Shown one piece after another: positions 10,501 through 16,955 of a stretch of 64,000 nucleotides of DNA. The position numbers and the translations under genes were made by a program. The notes under the pieces were generated by a model, which had not been told where the DNA came from, ran no database searches, and saw only the letters and a list, made by a program, of their open reading frames with translations. The DNA lies in contig CAYJMG010000014.1 of assembly GCA_964371355.1 (NCBI GenBank), positions 39,354 to 103,353 of the forward strand, given 5' to 3'. Within the stretch, counting starts at the first letter, position 1. Each line of letters begins with the position of its first letter. This stretch comes from JACRBR01 sp964371355. GTDB lineage: Bacteria > Chloroflexota > Dehalococcoidia > DSTF01 > JACRBR01.

Positions 10501-10534
10501 TGGCGGTCATGGAGATGCCGAAGAACTCGTCCAT
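7520..10534 (-). CDS. Large FtsX/MacB-type ABC transporter permease
   Basis: The 1004-residue membrane protein has two FtsX-like permease halves. Hydrophobic segments lie at residues about 10-33 and 52-73, then an extracytoplasmic MacB-type domain, a central membrane block (about 317-450) with the hallmark ERKPEMGISRALGSKRNQ, more helices, a second soluble domain, and a C-terminal block with ERRQQIGVMRAIGYTRTQ followed by paired helices. The architecture is that of LolC/MacB-like lipoprotein or macrolide exporters and of the long permeases that work with a separate ATPase. No ABC ATPase lies next to it, so its ATPase must be encoded elsewhere. GGAG sits six bases before the ATG. Function is inferred at family level only. 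Confidence 0.85.
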   Translation of the reverse strand: MDEFFGISMTAIMTVLLVLLGVALGSITLVALRHRLLFMMGLRNIPRRRSQTILIVIGLMLSTLIITSAFAMGDTFHYSVSKVAYDHLHSVDETVQAFTESEDPFVVGLSSIISPRPIPQDEAAGLVESIAALPGVDGAAAIMRGPVPATHRKAGLSEPYTVLVGVDPAATSGFPDVESVDGEVLDLASLQEGEVFANESAADALDLAPGDTVTLLSGGQPHELRVRAVVKDRLLTGAADLIPEGFVLPLADAQRVFGRAAQVDAIVVSNDGGVREGLRGTDQVMPRIETVLEGTPWEASPTKQNQIDAAELASSQFTFIFLLMGSFSIAAGMLLVFLVFVMLAAERKPEMGISRALGSKRNQLIEMFASEGMAYNVGAAFVGCALGVLVSIGMVKVMMMLLAQFDIVITFNVTLRSLVVSYALGVVLTFATVTFSAWRVSKLNIVSAIRDIPEPPARRGGSGIIWIALAAAGGPSLITLGAMTKAGGPYAIGVMLTIVAVASVARRLGVPRRAVFTSAGALVLAYWLASAGQDVPFEPQLNGGWEMFLLSGLGMIGASTIVLLYNLELFLALFALPGAVYGWLLPPIVTAVAYPSANRFRTGMTIAMIAIVVFSLVVMSTIQSNFNHLFLNDDARGGYDIVVTENPGNPIDDLPLALDGAGFDTSVIAGVDGVTSANRAVSQVREVLPGATVPQEYNTYPVYGATDEFVANNDVKLQLRAAGYATDRDVWSALSADPGLAVIDGNVLPTDFTGVGASPLVFEGISTGDAGFEPIEVQVHNAATDATRSVKVIGIMATAPSQVFMGVFVRTDVIEEVYGAPESTIRFVRLVPGSDDRQQARNIERGLLAQGVQADSLRELIDEAQQVQEGFLWLIQGFMGLGLLVGIAAVGVIAFRAVVERRQQIGVMRAIGYTRTQVALSFVLESSLLSLLGVASGIVLGLALTQRLLFGDAFDFGFQPTTFYIEWLQIGIAAVFCVVAAVVMTVIPAARAASVPVAETMRYE

Positions 10535-10849
10535 GGGTGCTCCGTGGCGGCCGGGTTGGCCGCAGGAGTCAGGTTAGGCATAGGGGCGGGGTGTCCGCGC
10601 CGGCCGAACGGCTCTGGTTGGGCGGCGGTTGGGCCCTCGGGAGGTGATCCACGAAGGAACACGAAGGACACGAGGGGATCGCGGGGGAACAAGGAGGGAG
10701 GATGAGGGACCGTGGGACGGCATCGGCGCCGGGACTGCGCCTCACCCCGGTGTCTGCGGATACGGCAGCGTCTGCCCCCTCGGTCTCGTGCAGCGACCAT
10801 GCGGCCCACGAGGGGATACGGCGACGCTGGGCGGGGATGGCTGCTCAGA
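10535..10849. other. Intergenic region of 315 bases without a gene
   Basis: It contains the dispersed phrase at about 10640-10680. No coding sequence is supported. Confidence 0.55.
10640..10680. repeat. Dispersed phrase CCACGAAGGAACACGAAGG
   Basis: This is a short, internally repetitive intergenic phrase of a type seen near gene ends in many environmental genomes. Related phrases occur at 50975-51012 and 52252-52300. Confidence 0.5.
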
Positions 10850-11521
10850 TCAGGGGCACTGGCCGGAGGGGGAGATGAACTGGGCGATGAGGAGCTGGTC
10901 GCCGGCGTTGACGGCGCCATCTTTGTTGACGTCGTAGCTGACGAGACGTGCCGACGGGGTGGGTTCTCGGAGGATCTCTATGACCATGAGGAGCTGGTCG
11001 CCGGAGTTGACGACGCGGTCGGTATTGACGGAGGCTGCTTCGCAGCCGTCCTTCGCGCCATCGAGCGTGCGGTCGCCGTCCGTGTCGGTGTTGGCGTCGC
11101 TCGTGCCATAGGCGCAGTACTCGGCGCGCGCACTCAGCCGGTCACCGTCGCCATCGGTGGTGGGGCCGCACTGCGCCGGGGTTGGCTTGCTGGCGGCCGA
11201 CGTGGGATCGGCGCCGAGGGCGCACTCGGGGCCGTCGAGGACGCGGTCGCCGTCGGTGTCACGGAGGAGAGGGTCGGTGGCGTGGCCGGCGCAAGCGCCG
11301 CCAGAGGCCTCGTCAGCGTCAGTGAGGCCGTCGTTGTCGTCGTCGGTGTCGCAGGCGTCGCCCGCCCCGTCGGAGTTGGGGTGGGTGCGGTCGTCCTGGG
11401 ATGCGGGCGGGGTGTTGTCGGTGAAGTTGGCATCGGTGTTCTGTTGGGTGGGGTTGGCGACGAGTTCGCAGTTGTCGAGGGCACCGATCACGCCATCTGC
11501 GTCTGCGTCGTCAGGTTCGAT
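10850..11521 (-). repeat. Shared C-terminal TSP3/dockerin-like module, copy 4
   Basis: This full copy has a terminus that is base-for-base the same as copy 3 over at least the last ~60 bases by eye. Confidence 0.85.
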
Positions 11522-13504
11522 TACACGTACACGGGTGAAGCCCGCAGTGTAGACGCGGAAATCGGCATCCACTGCAATATGATAGTCACCGGCGAGACTC
11601 GCTAGTGTCGCCGGGCCGTTGTCACCAAGTTCTTGGCAGTCGCCGTTACCAGCAATGCGCCGAACAATCCCGTGCTTCACACGAAGGATGTGACATGCGT
11701 TCAACGCACTGATATAGAGATTGCCAGCAGGATCCAATTCAATGTCGGTCGCGTATCCAATGGTAGCCTCCTTCGCGAGGCCTCCCTCACCACCGAATTG
11801 GTAACACTGAGGGGGAGATCCCGCACCGGCAATGGTTGTTATGATCCCGTTGCTCACCTTACGCACTCGACACTGGTTCCCCTCGGAGATGTAGATCGCG
11901 CCTTCGCCATCGACCTTGAGACCATGTCCGGCCGTGATTCTAGCCTGTAGGGCTGGGCCGTCATCACCGTCTAATCCACAGACTCCGGTTCCGGCCACTG
12001 GCGTTGTGATTCCTTCAGGAGTCCGTTTCCAGATTCGGCACGACTCGGAGTAGTAGAGATTACCTGCATCATCCACATCGAACCCGAAGCAACCCCCTGT
12101 CGCGACGGTATCGATAGTACCCGCGGTTGTGCCCCGGATGCGGCATGGGCCCTGGTCACCGACGTACACCTCACCGTTAGGACCCTGGTCGATGGCAATT
12201 GGCCATAGGAAGGTCGCCAACGCTGCGGGACCCCCATCGCCCGCGCTGTTACATGTGCCATCGCCATACAGGGTTGAAATCGTCCCGTCCGCAACCTGCC
12301 TGATGCGGCAGTTGCTCTGGTCGGAAATCAGGAGCGTCCCGTTCTTACCGATTGCCACACTGGCGGGGCTCAGGGCGGCATCGGCCGCAGGCAACCCGTC
12401 TCCGTAGAACGTACAGGTTCCGTTGCCGCCTTCGGTATGAACGATGCTCTGTTCGTCTATACGGAGAATCCTGCAGCCATCGCGCTCAGCGATAAGTAGG
12501 TCGCCATTGGGCGCCCTCGTGACCCCTGTTGGTGCAAAGAGGCTTGTCTCTAGCGCAGTCCCACCATCGGGGCCAGACTCGCACGAATTCGTTCCAGCTA
12601 TTGTCTGAATGACACCACCCGCTATCAGGCGTATCCGGCACGCCGCAGCATCGGCCACGAGAAGACCGCTTGCGTCGGCGTACAAGCCATACGGCCAGAG
12701 GCTTGCGTTTTGCGGCGGGCCTCCGTCCCCAGACGAACTGCACGACGTTCCGACGCCTGCAAATGTGTCGATGATGCCGGCAACGACGCGACGAACACGA
12801 CAGTCCATCGTGGAGAAGTAGACCACTCCGTCAAAGGCCGCAATGGCAAAGACGTCGTCGATGTATGCATCTATCGCCGAGCCCCCGTCTCCTCCATACG
12901 CGCACGCCCCGTTGCCGGCGAACCTCGTGATGATGCCGCCCTCGATTTTCCTCACTGTGCACGCGCCCGAATCAGCGACAAACACTGCACCGGTTTCGTC
13001 GACAGCAACGGCGTGCGGTACCACCGACGCATCAGTCGCTAGCTGACCATCTCCGGCCGAAGCGCATGTACCATTTCCGGCTATCGTCGTTATTGTGCCG
13101 TTGTGAACCCGCCGGACGCGACAGCTGTACGTGTCGGCAATGGTGAGATCACCGTTCAGTGATGCTACGACGGCCCAGGGGGACCTAAGGCTGGCCTGCG
13201 TGGCGTCTCCTCCGTCTCCCGCGTACTGGCAGTAGCCGGTGCCCACCGCGGTAGAGATCAGTCCGGCAAGGATGCGGCGCACCCGGCAGTCGCCAATCGT
13301 TGACGCGTAAACGCTGCCATCAGGGCCGGCGGCCACTGACCAGGGGTATGGGATGACCGCATCAGCCGCGTTTCCGCCGTCACCGACCCCTCCGCCGGCG
13401 AAGGTGTATATGTAGCCGGCCTGGCCTGCGGCCCGGGCGTCCGGAAGGCTCCCGCCGAGGAGGCAAGCGATAAGGGCAAGCATTGCAAGTCCGACCGTCT
13501 TCAT
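10850..13504 (-). CDS. Secreted NHL-repeat beta-propeller protein with TSP3 and dockerin-like tail
   Basis: The start is placed at ATG 13504 because it has AGGA nine bases upstream and opens directly into a signal peptide (MKTVGLAML..., cleavage near DARA); an upstream in-frame start would hide the signal. About twelve NHL-type repeats of roughly 55 residues follow, each with phrases such as TIAGNGTCASAGDG and VAVDETGAVFVADSGACTVR. Their Cys residues recur at fixed positions, suggesting disulfides in an exported propeller. The last ~223 residues are the shared TSP3/dockerin-like tail ending GQCP. No catalytic motif is visible; a binding or lyase-like role is possible. The propeller half has visibly lower GC and different codon use than the tail, which suits a mosaic origin. 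Confidence 0.87.
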   Translation of the reverse strand: MKTVGLAMLALIACLLGGSLPDARAAGQAGYIYTFAGGGVGDGGNAADAVIPYPWSVAAGPDGSVYASTIGDCRVRRILAGLISTAVGTGYCQYAGDGGDATQASLRSPWAVVASLNGDLTIADTYSCRVRRVHNGTITTIAGNGTCASAGDGQLATDASVVPHAVAVDETGAVFVADSGACTVRKIEGGIITRFAGNGACAYGGDGGSAIDAYIDDVFAIAAFDGVVYFSTMDCRVRRVVAGIIDTFAGVGTSCSSSGDGGPPQNASLWPYGLYADASGLLVADAAACRIRLIAGGVIQTIAGTNSCESGPDGGTALETSLFAPTGVTRAPNGDLLIAERDGCRILRIDEQSIVHTEGGNGTCTFYGDGLPAADAALSPASVAIGKNGTLLISDQSNCRIRQVADGTISTLYGDGTCNSAGDGGPAALATFLWPIAIDQGPNGEVYVGDQGPCRIRGTTAGTIDTVATGGCFGFDVDDAGNLYYSESCRIWKRTPEGITTPVAGTGVCGLDGDDGPALQARITAGHGLKVDGEGAIYISEGNQCRVRKVSNGIITTIAGAGSPPQCYQFGGEGGLAKEATIGYATDIELDPAGNLYISALNACHILRVKHGIVRRIAGNGDCQELGDNGPATLASLAGDYHIAVDADFRVYTAGFTRVRVIEPDDADADGVIGALDNCELVANPTQQNTDANFTDNTPPASQDDRTHPNSDGAGDACDTDDDNDGLTDADEASGGACAGHATDPLLRDTDGDRVLDGPECALGADPTSAASKPTPAQCGPTTDGDGDRLSARAEYCAYGTSDANTDTDGDRTLDGAKDGCEAASVNTDRVVNSGDQLLMVIEILREPTPSARLVSYDVNKDGAVNAGDQLLIAQFISPSGQCP

Positions 13505-13665
13505 GTCTCTGTTCCTAACAGGCAGCTGCGCCAATCCATTACCGGTTCGTAGCATCGATGGTAGCTACTAGCCTCTGACCAGCCTCTCACCACGCGTTCC
13601 CAGGGCGCCGATGTCGCGTTGCTTGACGAGGGAACTGGAGGCGGCGGTTTGCAGCGGCTGCTCGG

Positions 13666-14076
13666 TCAGCCTTCCGCCGGTTCAGCGGGCCCGGATGCTT
13701 CGAGGTGAGCCTGGAGGAGGGGGAGCCAGGCGCGTTCGGCGTCTTCGTTGAAGTCGTACCAGACTTGCTCGCCCTTTGTGGTGACGAGGCAGAGGCACTG
13801 GTTGAGGCTGGTGCGGCCCATGGGCGCGTGGTGCCAGCGGTAGAGGCCGGCTTCGCGGACTTCGGTGTAGGGGACGATCATCCACTTCGCTTCGCCCTTC
13901 TGGGCCTGGAAGATGAGGCGACGGTTGGTCATGTAGAGGGCGCCGGGGACCTTGTCGGTGCCGTGGAGGAGGGTGGCTTTTTCCGAGTATTCGATGGCCT
14001 CGCCGTCGGGGAGATCCATGTCGGGCGCGGGGAGGCGGTTTGTTGGTCGGTGGGGTTTGCGTTTGAAGAGGGGCAT
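13666..14076 (-). CDS. Small PH/GRAM-like domain protein, function unknown
   Basis: From ATG 14076 (MPLFKRKPHRPT...) the protein has 136 residues. The middle part (GALYMTNRRLIFQ, then a Trp-rich strand and VTTKGEQVWYDF) has the strand pattern of bacterial PH or GRAM-like domains, in which a protein displays a beta-barrel for lipid or peptide binding. No signal peptide or membrane segment is seen. The frame stays open further upstream, but that extension encodes a dispersed repeat (14094-14145) and is not trusted. The assignment to a fold is tentative. Confidence 0.65.
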   Translation of the reverse strand: MPLFKRKPHRPTNRLPAPDMDLPDGEAIEYSEKATLLHGTDKVPGALYMTNRRLIFQAQKGEAKWMIVPYTEVREAGLYRWHHAPMGRTSLNQCLCLVTTKGEQVWYDFNEDAERAWLPLLQAHLEASGPAEPAEG

Positions 14077-14093
14077 TCGACTCACTCGGACAC

Positions 14094-14145
14094 TGAGCGG
14101 AGCTGTCTCCTTCGGCGACTCTGCGAAAAGCTCCGCCGCTACTGG
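14094..14145 (-). repeat. Dispersed palindromic element, AGTCGCCG/GGAGACAGC family
   Basis: Read on the minus strand it contains GCAGAGTCGCCGAAGGAGAC flanked by complementary GCGGAGCT and AGCTCCGC arms. Relatives are at 19297-19460, 50857-50905 and 52728-52776. Confidence 0.6.
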
Positions 14146-14150
14146 CTTCT

Positions 14151-15140
14151 TCATCGTAGCGAGGTGGACCACTTCATGGCGGGGCGGAGGTGGGTGGTGT
14201 GGTGGCGTTCATGGTGGGGGAAGGCGAGGACGTAACCGGCGACGGTGCTCTGACGTTGGTCCTCGGGGAGCCACCAGAGGGTGATGGGGCGCTGGAGGTG
14301 ACGCGGGGTGAGCTGGGCGAGGAGGAGCAGGGTGGCGTGGCGCATGGAGAGGTACTCCTCCACGAGGGCGTTGACGGTCGTGAACTTGCGCTCCTCGATG
14401 CGCTCGGCGTTGCCGGCGTCGACATCGGCCCAGGGGCCAACCTCGCCGGTGGCGATGATGTGGCGGAGGTGCGTCTGGAAGACCCAGTCGCCGGTGGCGA
14501 TGTGGGCGAGGAGGTTGCGGTTGGACCAGCCGGGGACGACGGAGGGCATCTCCCAGCGGGTGGGGTCGACACTGTAGATGACGTAAAGGGCGGGATCGGG
14601 GGAGAGGGCCTCGACAGCCGGGACGATCTCGGTGTGGAACTCGAGCTTCGGGGGGCGCCAGTCCATGCGGAGGGCGCGGCGGACGTCGGCGGCGTGCAGG
14701 CGGTCGTGGTAGCCGAGCCAGATGCGCTCGTGCACGGAGTTGTGCTCGTCGCCGTAGGAGCGGAGGGCGAGCGCGAGGTGGCGTGGCTCGAGCAGGTCGT
14801 AGAGGCCGAGGAGGAGCTGGCGGCGGCGGTCCATCTCCTCGCCGAGCTGGGCGACGGGGCGGGAGCGGCCACGTTCGATGGTGCGGACGCGGGCGGCCCT
14901 GGCCTCTTCGGGGGTGAGGGGCGCGGTCGTGGACTCGGACTCTCCCTTCAGGAGGCCCTGGGCGGCGAGGGCCCACGCCTGGTCGGCGCCGGCGAGGTGG
15001 GCAAGTAGCTCGTGCAGGGTGCGGTGTCCGTACGGGATCTGGCGCTCCCACTGTTCGGGGCCGACATCGTCGAGGGCGGCGAGCAGCTCGTCGCGGGCGT
15101 GGAGCATGTCGAGGACGGCGTCGTGGACGTAGGCTTCCAT
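14151..15140 (-). CDS. Two-domain DinB/maleylpyruvate-isomerase-like protein
   Basis: The 329-residue protein contains two consecutive four-helix-bundle domains of the DinB/mycothiol-dependent maleylpyruvate isomerase type. The first has LHELLAHLAGADQAWAL (His near residue 47), the second SNRNLLAHIATGDWVFQ. Both also have downstream His residues that would complete a metal-binding His triad (for example FPHHERHHTTHL at the C-terminus). Family members are metal-dependent transferases or thiol-dependent isomerases; no substrate can be read here. The gene overlaps nothing essential and ends 75 bases upstream of the PH-like protein start. Confidence 0.75.
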   Translation of the reverse strand: MEAYVHDAVLDMLHARDELLAALDDVGPEQWERQIPYGHRTLHELLAHLAGADQAWALAAQGLLKGESESTTAPLTPEEARAARVRTIERGRSRPVAQLGEEMDRRRQLLLGLYDLLEPRHLALALRSYGDEHNSVHERIWLGYHDRLHAADVRRALRMDWRPPKLEFHTEIVPAVEALSPDPALYVIYSVDPTRWEMPSVVPGWSNRNLLAHIATGDWVFQTHLRHIIATGEVGPWADVDAGNAERIEERKFTTVNALVEEYLSMRHATLLLLAQLTPRHLQRPITLWWLPEDQRQSTVAGYVLAFPHHERHHTTHLRPAMKWSTSLR

Positions 15141-15390
15141 CGGTGCAGTCTAGAGGTGGGATGTGGGAGGTGAGAAGTGCGACGAGGCGGCTCGGAGCCG
15201 GAAGCTGGATGCCGCGGGCTGCGTCGGACCATTGGCTGACGGTCGGCGGACGACGGACAACTGGCGACTGATCCGGGTGACGGGCGTGTTACGAACGTGA
15301 TCCATTTGTGCGGCTAGACATAGGCGGGGAGCGCAGTTGAGCGGCCGGCGGCATACTGTTATGACTGGGGCGAACACGAGCGAGGTGGCG

Positions 15391-15636
15391 ATGAAGGACG
15401 TTACGGACGACGAGCTGCGAGCGGGACTGCAGGCATTCATCGACAACGCGGTGGCCCCGGCCTCGGGCGAGGTGTCGGTCGCCGTGGCGGGCGGGGTGGT
15501 GACGCTGACGGGGCAGGTGGCGACGGCGACGCAGCGGCATGCGATCCGGGACCTGGTGTCAGCGGCGCCGGGGGTGCGGCACGTGCTGTACGCGATCGAA
15601 GTGGCGGGCGCCGGCGCCGTGCACCAGCCAGCCTGA
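15391..15636 (+). CDS. BON-domain protein
   Basis: This is an 81-residue protein from ATG 15391, chosen because GAGG sits seven bases upstream; an in-frame ATG at 15361 lacks a ribosome site. The sequence EVSVAVAGGVVTLTGQVATATQRHAIRDLVSAAPGVRHV (read in two parts) has the beta-alpha-beta pattern and central GxVTLTGxV motif of BON domains, as in OsmY. No signal peptide is present, so a cytoplasmic role is likely, perhaps linked to the glycan genes downstream. Function is not known. Confidence 0.75.
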   Translation: MKDVTDDELRAGLQAFIDNAVAPASGEVSVAVAGGVVTLTGQVATATQRHAIRDLVSAAPGVRHVLYAIEVAGAGAVHQPA

Positions 15637-15829
15637 CCCAGGGGCCGCTCGACACGGGCCTATGAACGCGGGCCGCACGAACGGGTCAGTTCACGCTACA
15701 ATAGGGTTCGGCCGAATGTCCGTCGCTCTCGCGGCGGATGACCCTAGACCTCCAGTCCCATATCTTCGGAATCTTGTAGCAGCGGGCGATACATCGCGGC
15801 CGTCGCTTGATGCTACAGAGGTAGATACC

Positions 15830-16927
15830 ATGCGCATCCTGCAAATTGCTCCTCTCTGGGAGCGGGTACCGCCGCCAGCCTACGGCGGGACGGAAGCCGT
15901 CGTAAGCGTGCTGACGGAGGAGTTGGTGCGCCAGGGGCACGAGGTGGTGCTGGCGGCGTCCGGAGATTCGCTCACGAGGGCGCGTCTGGCTGCGGTGTAT
16001 CCGCGTAGCCTGCGGACGGCGGACCTGTCGAATCCGAACCCGTACGACTGGGTGCACATCGGGGAGGCGCTGGCGCTTTCGCGCGACATAGACATCGTCC
16101 ACAACCACGCGGGCGAGCTTGTGATGGCGATGGCGGGCGCGATCGACACGCCGATGTTGACGACGATGCACTGCCTGGCGACGCCGGACACGGCGTTCGT
16201 GTGGCGCCGGTATGCGGGGGCGTACAACACGATCAGCCGGTCGCAGGGGCGGTCGCTGCCATCGGACGGGCCGGCGCGGTTCATGGGCCACGTGTACAAC
16301 GCGATCGACGTGGATAGCTTTCCATTCGAGGCCGAGCCGGGAGAGGACCTGCTGTTCCTGAGTCGGATCGCGCCAGAGAAGGGGCCGCAACTGGCGATCG
16401 AGGTGGCACGGCGGGCAGGGCGGCGGCTGATCATGGCGGGGAAGGTGGATCGCCACGATCAGCGGTTCTACGACGAGGTCATCAAGGACCAGATCGACGG
16501 CGAGCAGATCGTGTTCGTGGGCGAGGCGGACGCAGGGCAGAAACGAGAGCTATATGGGAAAGCATTCTGCGTCCTGATGCCGCTGACGTGGGAGGAGCCG
16601 TTCGGGCTGGTGATGCCAGAGGCGATGGCGTGCGGCACGCCGGTGATCGCGCTGAGGCGCGGAAGCGCGCCGGAGCTCATCGCGCAGGGGAAGACGGGGT
16701 TCGTGGTCGACACGGTCGACGAGATGGTGGAGGCAATCCCTGCCGTGAGATCCATCAAACGGGACGCGTGCCGGGCGTACGTGCAGCGCAATTTCTCGCC
16801 AGGGATCATGGCGGAGGCTTATCTGCGGGTGTATCAAGAGGTCCTTAACTCGGGCGGGCGATCGCCGGTGATCAGGGAGGGGATCGTGCCCGCGGGTCCT
16901 GGGGGGCAGGCCGTGACGGCGGCGTGA
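15830..16927 (+). CDS. GT4-family glycosyltransferase
   Basis: From ATG 15830 (GAGG upstream) the protein has 365 residues and starts with the typical GT4 beta-strand MRILQIAPL, followed by PPAYGGTEAVVSVLTEEL. The C-terminal nucleotide-sugar domain shows LFLSRIAPEKGPQLAIEVA and the E-x7-E signature in EEPFGLVMPEAMACGTPVIA. GT4 enzymes are retaining transferases using nucleotide sugars. The gene is followed 28 bases later by a glycogen-debranching-type enzyme, so a shared role in glycan synthesis or stress saccharides is plausible. The open frame extends upstream to 15539, but through the BON gene in another frame, so that part is not coding. Confidence 0.88.
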   Translation: MRILQIAPLWERVPPPAYGGTEAVVSVLTEELVRQGHEVVLAASGDSLTRARLAAVYPRSLRTADLSNPNPYDWVHIGEALALSRDIDIVHNHAGELVMAMAGAIDTPMLTTMHCLATPDTAFVWRRYAGAYNTISRSQGRSLPSDGPARFMGHVYNAIDVDSFPFEAEPGEDLLFLSRIAPEKGPQLAIEVARRAGRRLIMAGKVDRHDQRFYDEVIKDQIDGEQIVFVGEADAGQKRELYGKAFCVLMPLTWEEPFGLVMPEAMACGTPVIALRRGSAPELIAQGKTGFVVDTVDEMVEAIPAVRSIKRDACRAYVQRNFSPGIMAEAYLRVYQEVLNSGGRSPVIREGIVPAGPGGQAVTAA

Positions 16928-16955
16928 CTCGCGCCGCGGGCTGGCTGCACCGACA

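Noticed and set aside
8915..10705. 596-residue open frame antisense to the permease gene
   Set aside because: Same antisense bias, extremely Asp/Glu/Gly-rich, no motif; the permease frame has clear FtsX motifs.
15539..15829. N-terminal extension of the GT4 protein
   Set aside because: The extension runs through the BON gene in another frame; the GT4 family start is at 15830 with a ribosome site.
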